DNA from: Halopseudomonas nanhaiensis
Lineage (GTDB): Bacteria; Pseudomonadota; Gammaproteobacteria; Pseudomonadales; Pseudomonadaceae
Assembly: GCF_020025155.1 (NCBI RefSeq)
Contig: NZ_CP073751.1
Location: 1,550,001-1,614,000 of the forward strand
Length of the DNA stretch: 64,000 bases
Reading direction: 5' to 3'
The notes under the pieces are model-generated. The model worked only from the letters and a program-made list of their open reading frames with translations, had not been told where the DNA came from and ran no database searches. This document shows positions 48,269-56,982 of the stretch, piece by piece. Position numbers and translations under genes: made by a program. Every line of letters starts with the position of its first letter. Position 1 is the stretch's first letter.

Positions 48269-48493
48269 TCAACGTACCCGCGGCGACGAGCGCAACGGAT
48301 CGAGCAGGGGAGAAAGTCCGTTGTGATCGATTTCCTGCATGAGCGCCAGCAAGCGACCGATGTCTCCCGGCGGAAAGCCCTCCCGGGCAAACCAGTTCAG
48401 ATAATGCCCCGGCAGGTCGGCAATGAGCCGACCCTTGTACTTGCCGAAGGGCATTTGACGAGTCACTAGCAGTTGCAGGTCTTCAGGCTTCAT
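48269..48493 (-). CDS. DUF3820 family small protein
   Basis: A 74-residue protein with MPFGKYKGRLIADLPGHYLNWF, split here only by normal spacing, and a C-terminal helix. This is DUF3820, sometimes called putative quorum-sensing-regulated virulence factor from a P. aeruginosa member. The FGKYKG motif also occurs in nuclease-associated proteins, but no catalytic site is evident. It ends 18 bases before the decarboxylase start, so co-transcription is likely. Confidence 0.85.
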   Translation of the reverse strand: MKPEDLQLLVTRQMPFGKYKGRLIADLPGHYLNWFAREGFPPGDIGRLLALMQEIDHNGLSPLLDPLRSSPRVR

Positions 48494-48554
48494 GGAAATC
48501 CGTGGACAGTGTCAAAGGTGGCATTATGCCCGAAGCGTTGACGCCATTTCTCGT

Positions 48555-50336
48555 TCAGTCCGGTTCGCGTTCGATCAACCACTGCTCCAGGGCTTCCGCG
48601 GACATGGGGCGGGCAATCAGATAGCCCTGCAGCTCTTCGCAGCCCAGGGCATGGAGGAAATCGCGTGATTCGATGCTTTCCACGCCTTCGGCCACGACGC
48701 GATAGCCCATGTCGTGGGCCATCGAGACCATGTTGCGCACCAGCGTCTGGCTACGGGCATGTGTGTCCAGGCGGCTGACGAAAGAGCGGTCGATCTTGAC
48801 CACGTGCGCCGGGATTTCCTGCAGGTAGGCGAGGCTGCTGTAGCCTGTACCGAAGTCGTCGATCGCCACGGTAATGCCTTCTGCACCCAGGCGGCCGAGC
48901 CGCTCCGAGGCCGAGCGACTGTTGCCTATCAGCGCACTTTCAGTCAGCTCAAGCTCGAGCGCCGAGCTCGGCAGTCCGTGCTGTCGCATCGTTGCCAGCA
49001 CGTTGTCGACGAAGTCATCCTCATCCAGATTCGCTGCCGACACGTTGACCGATATACGCAGGTCCCGACCCTGTCGGTTCCAGATGGCGCTGCGGGCGAT
49101 AGCTGCCTGCATGACCCAGGCGGTGATCGGTCGAGCCAGCGGGGTGTTTTCCAGCAACGGGATGAATTCGGCGGGCGAGATGTCGCCCAGCGTCGGATGA
49201 CGCCAGCGCAGCAGGGCTTCGGCGCCAACGCAGCGGCCGGTGGCTGACTCAATGCGCGGTTGAAACACCAGGCGCAACTGATCCTGGCTGAGCAGGGCAG
49301 AGCGGATGTCTGCCAGCAGGGTGAAGCGGCGTTGATGTCCGGCATCGATGCTCATGGAAAAGACGCCGACGCCTGCTTCGGTCTGCCGCGCATCCAGGCA
49401 TGCGCTGTGCGAAGTGCGCAGCAGATCGCTGGCCTCGACCGAACCTGGCAGAAAGGGTGATACGCCCAACGCGGGCCGGATGCTGATCGAGGTGTCGTGC
49501 TCCCTGCAAAGTGCCAGCAGATCATGCCTCAGGCCCACGGCGTAGTCGACGGCAGCGGCTTCATCGCGGTAGATGCAGATGTAGACGTACTGGCAGGAGC
49601 CGAGTTGATAGACCTGGGTCTTGGGACGCAGTCTTTCCAGCAGGAACCGCGCGACTTTGCGCGACAGGGAGTCGAGCACGGTCTGACCCATGACCCGCTG
49701 GACGGTCGATATCTGCTGTGAGTCGAGCAGTTCAATGAATACGGCAAACCGCCGGTCATCCGGTGCGTCACGACCCAGATCCTCCAGGTCTTCGGCAAAC
49801 TGGCTGCGATTCGGCAGGCCGGTGGTGGGTTCGATCCGGCCGAATGCATGCTGCAGTTCGATCTGCGCCATGACCATCGCCGCGAGGTCCTGAAGCGCGG
49901 CTAGCTCCTCGCTGGTCGCCTGGCGCGGCTCGGTGCCCAATACGCACATCGCGCCGAGGCTGTAGCCTTCGCGGGTGAGGAGAGGGGCGCCGGCGTAGAA
50001 ACGGATACCCGAATTTGCCAGCACACTGTCCCGGTAGGTATCGGACTCGAGCAGATCGTTGACTACCAACATACGGGTTGTGTCAGCGACCTCTCCGCAA
50101 CAGGCACGTTCGCGCGGGATCTCCCAGTGTTCAACGCCGACTCGGGACTTGAACCACTGCCGGTCTTCGTCCGTCAGCGAAACAGCGGCAATCGGCAGGT
50201 TGAACAGCCGCGCAGCCATGCGCGTGATGCGGTCGAAGCTTTCGCTGGGTGGCGTGTCGAGGAGGTTAAGCTGACGCAGCGCCTGTAGACGCTCGCGTTC
50301 GTAGTTGGCGAAGGGATGGGACGAGTGCACGCTCAT
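48555..50336 (-). CDS. GAF - degenerate GGDEF - EAL phosphodiesterase
   Basis: A 593-residue soluble protein. A GAF domain occupies about 20-165 (FDRITRMAARLFNLPIAAVS and AGAPLLTREGYSLGAMCVLG, a common sensor subtype). The GGDEF domain at about 170-320 has QLGSCQYVY in place of RLGGDEFVV, so it cannot make c-di-GMP. The EAL domain at about 335-590 is intact: AEALLRWRHP, ELTESALI, IDDFGTGYSS and DRSFV. It is therefore most likely a c-di-GMP phosphodiesterase under GAF control. Confidence 0.9.
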   Translation of the reverse strand: MSVHSSHPFANYERERLQALRQLNLLDTPPSESFDRITRMAARLFNLPIAAVSLTDEDRQWFKSRVGVEHWEIPRERACCGEVADTTRMLVVNDLLESDTYRDSVLANSGIRFYAGAPLLTREGYSLGAMCVLGTEPRQATSEELAALQDLAAMVMAQIELQHAFGRIEPTTGLPNRSQFAEDLEDLGRDAPDDRRFAVFIELLDSQQISTVQRVMGQTVLDSLSRKVARFLLERLRPKTQVYQLGSCQYVYICIYRDEAAAVDYAVGLRHDLLALCREHDTSISIRPALGVSPFLPGSVEASDLLRTSHSACLDARQTEAGVGVFSMSIDAGHQRRFTLLADIRSALLSQDQLRLVFQPRIESATGRCVGAEALLRWRHPTLGDISPAEFIPLLENTPLARPITAWVMQAAIARSAIWNRQGRDLRISVNVSAANLDEDDFVDNVLATMRQHGLPSSALELELTESALIGNSRSASERLGRLGAEGITVAIDDFGTGYSSLAYLQEIPAHVVKIDRSFVSRLDTHARSQTLVRNMVSMAHDMGYRVVAEGVESIESRDFLHALGCEELQGYLIARPMSAEALEQWLIEREPD

Positions 50337-50419
50337 GAGTTCGGTCAGTTCTCCTCGAAAGTCGGCGCAGCGTAGTCAGGAAGGCGGAAAATGCCTAATT
50401 GAAACAGACTATGCCAGCA

Positions 50420-53011
50420 TTAGTTGCTTTCTCCGATGGACTGCACGGGCACCATCATCTTCCGGAGGTCTTTCAGATGCATCGGTCTGTCCAGATGGTA
50501 GCCCTGTGCTTCGAAGCAGCCAAGGCGCCGCAGTTGTTCCAGCTGTTCCGACGTTTCCACACCCTCGGCGGTGATCGTGAGGTCGAGCGCGCTGCCGAGT
50601 GCGATAACTGCCTCGACGATCGCCTGACTCGAGGCTGAGTCGCCCAGCCCGGCGATGAATGCTCGGTCGATCTTCAGTCCGTCGAATGGGAAATTGCTCA
50701 GATAACTCAGTGAGGAATAGCCGGTCCCGAAGTCATCCATCGCCAGTCGCACCCCCAGGGCCTTGAGTTGCAGCATGACCTCCAGCGCGCGCTCGGCATC
50801 TTCCAGCATCACGTTCTCCGTGACTTCCAGTTCCAGACGATGTGGTTCGAGACCGGTCTCCCGGAGAATGTCGTGAACCCGAGCGACCAGATCACCTCGG
50901 CGGAACTCGCTGGGGGACAGATTGACCGAGACCCGCACATCGTTCTTCCAGGCTACGGCCTCCTCGCAGGCGCTGCGCAGGATCCAGGTACTCAGTGGAT
51001 GGATCAGCCCGGTTTCTTCGGCGATGGGAATGAACAGATCCGGCCCCAGCTGTCCGCGAACCGGGTGATACCAGCGAACCAGCGTCTCGGCTGCGACCAT
51101 GCGGCCTGACTCGACGTGGTAGCGCGGCTGCATGACGATGTGCAGAGTCTGGTCCTTTATCGCCTGGCGCAGATCGCGTTCGAGCTGGTTGCGCTGCAGG
51201 ATGCGCTCATTCATGTCGCTGGCGTAGAAGCACCAGGTCTTGCGCCCTGCGCCCTTGGCCTCATAGAGCGCGATGTCCGCATAGCGCAACAGCTCAGCCG
51301 GATCGGTGGCGTCCATCGGCGCCATGGCCACGCCAATACTGGCGCTGATGAACACGCGTTGCCCACGATACTCGATAACGCGCTCGACGCTGTCGATCAA
51401 CCGCGCACACAGGCGGGCAATCTCGTCCTGCGTAGCCAGCCCACTGACTATGAGGATGAATTCATCGCCGCCCAGACGCGCCACCAGGTCGCCGTCGCGC
51501 AGGCAACTGCGCAGGCGGTTCGCAACTTCGGTCAGCACCAGGTCGCCCGCGTGATGGCCGAAGGTATCGTTGACCGGCTTGAATCGGTCCAGATCGATGC
51601 TCAACATGGCCAGCGGTTCGTTCTCCGCAGCCGTGTCCTTGAGCCGGCCATCGAGAAACTGCTGCAGCCGGTTGCGGTTGGGCAGGCCGGTCAGAGAGTC
51701 GTGCTGTGACAGATGTTCGATCCTGGCGCGTGCCTCGACTTCGTCGGTAATGTCTCTGGCGGTGCCGCGGTACCCGCCCGCAAGCGGGCTCTCTTCAATG
51801 TAACGCAGCGAGACCATGCAGACGCGTCGCCGACCATCGCGAGACATGTAGTAGCACTGCCAGGTGTCGCCGCCGGGCGTGCGCCCGATCTGACCGTTGA
51901 GCCAGGAGGCCAGGTTGGCAGGGCAACGCAGAAAATCAGTGATAGGGCGACCCAGCCAGTCCTTGCGAAGGTGACCGGTCACCTTGGCAAAGCGGTCTGA
52001 GAGGTAGGTAATCTGCAGGTCCGAGTCGGTTTCCCATATCCAGTCGGACGAGGCCTCGGCAACGTCGCGGAACCGCGCTTCGCTGATGGCCAGCGCCGCT
52101 TGGCTGGCCGACAACGACGCGTAGCTGGCATCGACATCTCGCGCGGTGTTGAACGCGCGCTGCAGGATCGCCAACGCGAGACCGGCACACAGAATCCCGG
52201 TAAGCAGTAGCAGGGGGAGCATCACGTACAAGAGTTGCTCGCCCGGGCGCGCCGGATCCCAGGTAAGAGCGATGGACGGACCCTGCGTGTCGAGATCGAG
52301 CCAGGCCCGCTCGTTGGAAGCGCCCTGATCTGCCACGCGCAATCCATCGACACCAAGATCCCTGCCAATTTGCAGCAGCTTCTCCGGACTCATGATGGAG
52401 ACGAACAGCACAACCGACGTCCCGCCCCGCATCGGCGTTACTGTCGGATCGCTGCCGACCGTCAGCGGCGCGGCCCCAACAAGCACCGGCTGTCCATTCA
52501 TGTTGTGGATGACGCTCACCGGCTCTTCTGCCTCGTACTGCGCCCGAGCAAGTGCAAGGACGCCGTCCAGCCCCTGTCCCAGCCAGCGCTCCGCGGAAAG
52601 ATCGGTCAGCGCGCCGCGTATCACCGCGTAGGTGGTCGTGTCGTCGGGACCGATGACGAGCAGGCCTTCGTAGCCGAAGTCTTCATACAGCGACGGCCCC
52701 ATGTTCTGTCTTTCGTAGGCCCACCCTGTATCGACGGTAACGTGCAGGTGGCGATAGGCGTCGCCCCAGAATGCATAGTCGCTTACCACGGTTTCCAGCG
52801 CGCGCAACTGTGAGTCGATGGCTCTTGCGGCATATTGCCGAGAGTGTTCGAGGGCGGCGTGGTTCTGTTGAAACGCGATGACGACGAGCGTGGCGCTGGC
52901 GACGAGAAACAACGACAGCATCAGCCCGGCGATGAGCAACAGGGAGCGCCGTGTGTGTCGAAGGCTCGGGCCGGCCTCCGTTGAAGCAGCCCGCGGTTCG
53001 GTGTGCGGCAT
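50420..53011 (-). CDS. CHASE4-PAS-GGDEF-EAL membrane c-di-GMP protein
   Basis: An 863-residue inner-membrane protein. Membrane helices near 21-46 and 271-294 bracket a periplasmic CHASE4-type sensor (TVVSDYAFWGDAYRHL). PAS follows at about 315-430, GGDEF at 440-595 with ARLGGDEF and an RxxD inhibitory site (RDGD), and EAL at 610-855 with AETLVRW (a T replaces the usual A of EAL), VTENVML and MDDFGTGYSS. Both activities look possible. ATG 53011 is preceded by GGGG; an in-frame TTG at 53062 would add 17 residues. Confidence 0.9.
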   Translation of the reverse strand: MPHTEPRAASTEAGPSLRHTRRSLLLIAGLMLSLFLVASATLVVIAFQQNHAALEHSRQYAARAIDSQLRALETVVSDYAFWGDAYRHLHVTVDTGWAYERQNMGPSLYEDFGYEGLLVIGPDDTTTYAVIRGALTDLSAERWLGQGLDGVLALARAQYEAEEPVSVIHNMNGQPVLVGAAPLTVGSDPTVTPMRGGTSVVLFVSIMSPEKLLQIGRDLGVDGLRVADQGASNERAWLDLDTQGPSIALTWDPARPGEQLLYVMLPLLLLTGILCAGLALAILQRAFNTARDVDASYASLSASQAALAISEARFRDVAEASSDWIWETDSDLQITYLSDRFAKVTGHLRKDWLGRPITDFLRCPANLASWLNGQIGRTPGGDTWQCYYMSRDGRRRVCMVSLRYIEESPLAGGYRGTARDITDEVEARARIEHLSQHDSLTGLPNRNRLQQFLDGRLKDTAAENEPLAMLSIDLDRFKPVNDTFGHHAGDLVLTEVANRLRSCLRDGDLVARLGGDEFILIVSGLATQDEIARLCARLIDSVERVIEYRGQRVFISASIGVAMAPMDATDPAELLRYADIALYEAKGAGRKTWCFYASDMNERILQRNQLERDLRQAIKDQTLHIVMQPRYHVESGRMVAAETLVRWYHPVRGQLGPDLFIPIAEETGLIHPLSTWILRSACEEAVAWKNDVRVSVNLSPSEFRRGDLVARVHDILRETGLEPHRLELEVTENVMLEDAERALEVMLQLKALGVRLAMDDFGTGYSSLSYLSNFPFDGLKIDRAFIAGLGDSASSQAIVEAVIALGSALDLTITAEGVETSEQLEQLRRLGCFEAQGYHLDRPMHLKDLRKMMVPVQSIGESN

Positions 53012-53146
53012 TCGCAGCCCCGGCAGGTGGACGGTAAAGGTCAGGCAACGTCCGTGTTGCAAAAAGCTGGCGTCAGTATACCGACGGCATGTGGTGGCGA
53101 ATAGCTATATAAGCAGGTATGGCGGGTTTTCCCGACAGACGAGCGA

Positions 53147-54700
53147 TCAGGCCGACCGGAACTGTGTTGCAAGCGTCCGTTTGAGCAGGCTGCGATCGTA
53201 CTTGCCATTCGCATTGCGCGGGATTGCGGGATACCAGAGCCAGGCCTGTGGCTGCATGTAACCGGGCAGCCGGGCCTTGATCCAGTGCTGCAGCTCTGGC
53301 AGTCGCTGCGGGTCGCCGGTCAGAATGGCGATTGGCGCTTCGCCGAGAGCAGGGTGTTCGGCAGCCGTCACCACCGCTTCATCGACCAGTCCGCTGGCGA
53401 GGATCTGTTGTTCGATCTCATCGGGTGAAATTCGATAGCCCGAGCATTTGATCTGCTCGTCACGTCGGCCTACGAAGAACATGAAGCCGTCATCATCGCG
53501 ATAGACCCGGTCCCCGGACCAGACTGCTACCGCGTCGGCCGCCGGCCTGCCGGGACCTTGCGGAAGCGGCCGAAACCGCTCGCGGGTGCGTTCAGGGTCG
53601 GCCCAGTAACCCGATGCCACCAGGCTACCGCGGTGCACCAGCTCGCCTTCCTCAAAGGCATCGCACACCGAGCCGTCCTCGCGCACGACAAGCACGTCTG
53701 CATTGGGAATGGGAATGCCGATCGAACCCGGTTTGCGCTCCAGCCACGCCGGCGGCACCCACGTGGAGCGAAAGGCCTCCGTGAGGCCGTACATGAGATA
53801 CGGTTCGGCCTGCGGCTGACGTGTCCGGAGTCGGTTCAGCGTGTCGTCGGGCAGCCGGCCGCCGGAGTTGGTGAAATAGCGCAGGCAGCGGGCATCGTCG
53901 GGCCAGTCGACCGCCGCCAGTTGATGCCACAGGGGTGGGACGCCGGCGAGACCGGTGACCTGATAGCGGGCCACGGCGCGGACGACGTCACGTGGCAACA
54001 GGTACTCGCACAGTACCACGCTCGCACCTACGTGAAACGCCGTCGTCAACTGCGACAGGCCGTAGTCGAAAGACAGTGGCAGCACCGCCAGAAGGCGGTC
54101 TTGCGGCTCATTGCGCAGGTAGTCGGCCACGCTTTCGGCGCCGCACAGCAAATTGCGCTGGGTCAGCATGACACCCTTGGGCAAGCCGGTGCTGCCTGAG
54201 GTATAGAGCAGTGCGGCGAGGTCGGTATCGATGTTCTGCGCTGGCGTCGGCGTCCGTCGCGTCAATGCTCCCCATTGCCAGTGTTGAACTGACAACTCCG
54301 CGGGACCGTCAGTCAGAATCGCGCCGCGCAGGGACGTGATTCCGTGCAGCTCGCGGTCAAGCTGGCGGGCGCGCTGTGCGCTGGTCACCAGCAGGCTGGT
54401 GCCCGCGTTCGCCAGAATGTGCGCCACCTGCTCAGGCTTGAGCTGAGGATTGATCGGGATGAACACCGCATCGGCGCGATTGCAGGCGAACAGTGAGATG
54501 ACCGTCTCGAACTGCTTGGGCAGATACACCGCGACGCGTTCACCGCGCTCGAGTCCTAGTGCCTGCAACGACCCGGCCAGCGCTTCGATATGCGCCCAGA
54601 GCTGCGAGTAGGTCAGCACTTCGTCGCGCCAGAGCAGGGCCTGCGCATCAGGGTTACGTTTTGCCGCGCGCTCGATCAGCTGATACAGCCGGTAGGGCAT
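53147..54700 (-). CDS. Acyl-CoA ligase (AMP-forming) of the exosortase-A-associated type
   Basis: A 517-residue adenylate-forming enzyme. The P-loop LLYTSGSTGLPKGVML begins near residue 157, YGLTEAF mid-protein, and the C-terminal SGYRISPDEIE and NANGKYDR segments, with the catalytic lysine of NGK, are complete. INPQLKPEQVAHILANAG and CEYLLPRDVVRAVARYQ resemble the acyl-CoA ligases annotated as exosortase-A-associated. It starts two bases after the queD stop, implying coupled translation. Its likely partner is the PLP decarboxylase at 47.0-48.3 kb. Substrate could be an amino or acyl acid. Confidence 0.85.
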   Translation of the reverse strand: MPYRLYQLIERAAKRNPDAQALLWRDEVLTYSQLWAHIEALAGSLQALGLERGERVAVYLPKQFETVISLFACNRADAVFIPINPQLKPEQVAHILANAGTSLLVTSAQRARQLDRELHGITSLRGAILTDGPAELSVQHWQWGALTRRTPTPAQNIDTDLAALLYTSGSTGLPKGVMLTQRNLLCGAESVADYLRNEPQDRLLAVLPLSFDYGLSQLTTAFHVGASVVLCEYLLPRDVVRAVARYQVTGLAGVPPLWHQLAAVDWPDDARCLRYFTNSGGRLPDDTLNRLRTRQPQAEPYLMYGLTEAFRSTWVPPAWLERKPGSIGIPIPNADVLVVREDGSVCDAFEEGELVHRGSLVASGYWADPERTRERFRPLPQGPGRPAADAVAVWSGDRVYRDDDGFMFFVGRRDEQIKCSGYRISPDEIEQQILASGLVDEAVVTAAEHPALGEAPIAILTGDPQRLPELQHWIKARLPGYMQPQAWLWYPAIPRNANGKYDRSLLKRTLATQFRSA

Positions 54701-54702
54701 GC

Positions 54703-55059
54703 TCAGTCGCCGCGGTAGATGCACCCGCTGGTGCAGGTCTCGCGGATGGTGACCTGACAAAGCTCGGGCAGCAGAGGCTTGAGCTCGACCCAGATCCACC
54801 GCGCCAGCACTTCGCTGGTGGGGTTTTCCAGGCCTGGAATGTCGTTGAGATAGTTGTGATCGAGCTGATCATAGATCGGCTTGAAGATGGCTTTAAGCTC
54901 GGAGAAGTCGCGGATCCAGCCTGTATGCGGGTTCACCTCGCCGGCGATGTGGATGGCAACCATGAACGAGTGACCGTGCAGGCGCCCGCATTTGTGGCCT
55001 TCCGGAACATGCGGCAGACGATGAGCTGCCTCGAAAGTGAATTCCTTGAAGATCTCCAC
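54703..55059 (-). CDS. queD: 6-carboxy-5,6,7,8-tetrahydropterin synthase
   Basis: A 118-residue enzyme of the QueD/6-pyruvoyltetrahydropterin synthase family, acting in synthesis of the queuosine precursor preQ0 from dihydroneopterin triphosphate. Zinc ligands are histidines 13, 28 and 30 and the nucleophile is cysteine 24 ([11 protein letters not shown]), equal to His16/31/33 and Cys27 in E. coli. [14 protein letters not shown] and the glutamate in [11 protein letters not shown] are conserved. It is placed directly before the acyl-CoA ligase. Confidence 0.94.
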   Translation of the reverse strand: MEIFKEFTFEAAHRLPHVPEGHKCGRLHGHSFMVAIHIAGEVNPHTGWIRDFSELKAIFKPIYDQLDHNYLNDIPGLENPTSEVLARWIWVELKPLLPELCQVTIRETCTSGCIYRGD

Positions 55060-55147
55060 GCTGGACCACCTAATCTGAAAAAAGCGCAGTGTACCTGATC
55101 CGTGCGCGCTGCGAAGGGTGGCGTTGTGCTCCGGATACTCGGTCTGC

Positions 55148-55549
55148 CTACCAGTCCCGCTGCATGTTCTTGACCGAGATCTGCTCGTTCAGCGTCCAGT
55201 AGTCGTAGAGCACGCCGATCAGGAACAGGCCGCCGGTGCAGAAGTAGATGATCGCCGTGATCCACTTGCCCATATACAGACGATGCGCGCCGAAGATGCC
55301 GAGGAAGGTCAGCAATACCCAGCACAGGTTGAAATTGGTCCGCCCGCTGCGGAATCGCAGGTCCGCCTTGCGGTCCATTGCCGGAATCAGGAACAGATCG
55401 ATGATCCAGCCGATGAAGAACAGGCCGAGGGTGAAAAACCACAGGGTCCCCGTCCAGGGCTTTCCGTAGTAGAAACGGTGCGCACCCATGAAGCCGAAAA
55501 TCCAGAGCAGATAGCCGATTCCCTTGCTGTGCGTGTCCGAGTAGGCCAT
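55148..55549 (-). CDS. TM2 domain-containing membrane protein
   Basis: A 133-residue protein with two TM2 units: [20 protein letters not shown] at about 19-38 and [20 protein letters not shown] near 84-103, each followed by a GLFxIGxxxD helix. Four membrane helices are expected. TM2 proteins are widespread and of unknown function. It is divergent from ycjX with 74 bases between starts. Confidence 0.88.
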   Translation of the reverse strand: MAYSDTHSKGIGYLLWIFGFMGAHRFYYGKPWTGTLWFFTLGLFFIGWIIDLFLIPAMDRKADLRFRSGRTNFNLCWVLLTFLGIFGAHRLYMGKWITAIIYFCTGGLFLIGVLYDYWTLNEQISVKNMQRDW

Positions 55550-55623
55550 GGGCTCAATCCTCTATAGCGCTGAGTGGTTATGCAATACTGGGCTAGACCT
55601 TAAATGATTTTCGGAGTGAGTGC

Positions 55624-56982
55624 ATGGCGGGAATGCAAAATCAGCGCTGGCTGCGTCAGGCCAGGGAGCAGGCAAGTCGTCTGGTCGGCACTCATCTGCG
55701 CGTTGGCGTGACAGGGCTGAGCGCAGCCGGCAAGACCACCTTCATCACCAGCCTGATCAATCAGCTTGAAAACCATCGCCGCGGCCTGCTGGCCCGGCGG
55801 CCTCCGTTTGACCGGCTGGAGTCGGTCCGCTGGCTGAAGGACGGCATCGAGCAGCCGTTCGGCTATATCGAGTCGCTTGCGGCGCTGGCGTCCGACCCGG
55901 CGAAATGGCCTGACTCGACCACCGACCTGTCGCGGGTGGTGATCGACCTGCGCTTCCGGCCCCAGGGCCTGCTGGGCAAGGTGCAGGGAGCCCGTTCGCT
56001 GCGCCTGGAGATACTCGATTACCCAGGCGAGTGGTTGCTCGATCTGCCGCTGTTGCGTCTGGACTACGGCCAATGGTGCGAACAGATGCGCGCCTGGCTG
56101 GACGCCGAACCGCGCCGAACCCTGGCAGGCCCACTACGCGAGCGCCTGTTGGCCATCGATCCGGCACAACCCCATGATCAGCAGGAGCTGGACGAACTTG
56201 TTGTCCAATGGACCGATTTCCTCAAGCGCTGCCGTACCGAGGCGGGCCTGTCACGCAATCAGCCCGGTCGCTTCCTGCTGCCCGGTAGCGGCGTTTCCGC
56301 AGAGATGCTGGCGTTCGTACCTTTACTGTCGGGCAACCGACACGCCGGTGGAGAGGCGGGCAGCTGGTGGGCACAGTGCGATGCGCGTTTTCGCTATTAC
56401 CGGGACTATCTGGTCAAGGGTTTCTTCGATGAACACTTCAGTCGTCTGGACCGGCAGGTACTGCTGGTCGACATGCTGGCTCCGATGGATGCGGGTCAGC
56501 CGGCGCTGACCGATCTGAAGTCCGCACTCGAGGCGGTCATGGAAAGCTTTCGTTACGGCCCGAGCAGCTTTTTCGAAAGGCTGTTCAAGCCGCGCATCAA
56601 CCGCCTGGCGATCTGCGCCACCAAGGTGGATCAGGTTACGCCTGACCAACAACGCGCCGTACAGCAGTGCCTGGAAGACCTGATCACCGACAGCCTGTCC
56701 GAGGTACGACACGGCGGCGTGACCGTGCGGGGGCTGCCGTTGTCGGCCGTGCGCGCAACGCGCCAGGAGGGTGATGCGTTGGTTGCGGGGCTGGTAGGCC
56801 AGCAGGGCTGGGTGCGCTACCAGCCCGGCAGCATTCCCGAGCACCTGCCACTGGATCTGACGGTCAATGGCCCCGAACTGCTTCGGCTGCGCCCGCCACC
56901 AGGACTGCACCGCAGTGAGCCGTTTCCGCACTATCGTATGGACGACGTGCTGGCGTGGATGCTGGAGGGCCGCTCGTTATGA
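55624..56982 (+). CDS. YcjX family P-loop NTPase
   Basis: A 452-residue predicted GTPase of the YcjX/DUF463 family. The P-loop GLSAAGKTTF spans residues 31-40, LEILDYPGEWLLDLPLL near 138 has the DxxG-like switch, and CATKVDQV near 335 suits the guanine-specificity TKxD motif. In E. coli ycjX and ycjF are stress-responsive (phage-shock linked). It overlaps the ycjF-like gene by four bases (ATGA). Confidence 0.9.
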   Translation: MAGMQNQRWLRQAREQASRLVGTHLRVGVTGLSAAGKTTFITSLINQLENHRRGLLARRPPFDRLESVRWLKDGIEQPFGYIESLAALASDPAKWPDSTTDLSRVVIDLRFRPQGLLGKVQGARSLRLEILDYPGEWLLDLPLLRLDYGQWCEQMRAWLDAEPRRTLAGPLRERLLAIDPAQPHDQQELDELVVQWTDFLKRCRTEAGLSRNQPGRFLLPGSGVSAEMLAFVPLLSGNRHAGGEAGSWWAQCDARFRYYRDYLVKGFFDEHFSRLDRQVLLVDMLAPMDAGQPALTDLKSALEAVMESFRYGPSSFFERLFKPRINRLAICATKVDQVTPDQQRAVQQCLEDLITDSLSEVRHGGVTVRGLPLSAVRATRQEGDALVAGLVGQQGWVRYQPGSIPEHLPLDLTVNGPELLRLRPPPGLHRSEPFPHYRMDDVLAWMLEGRSL

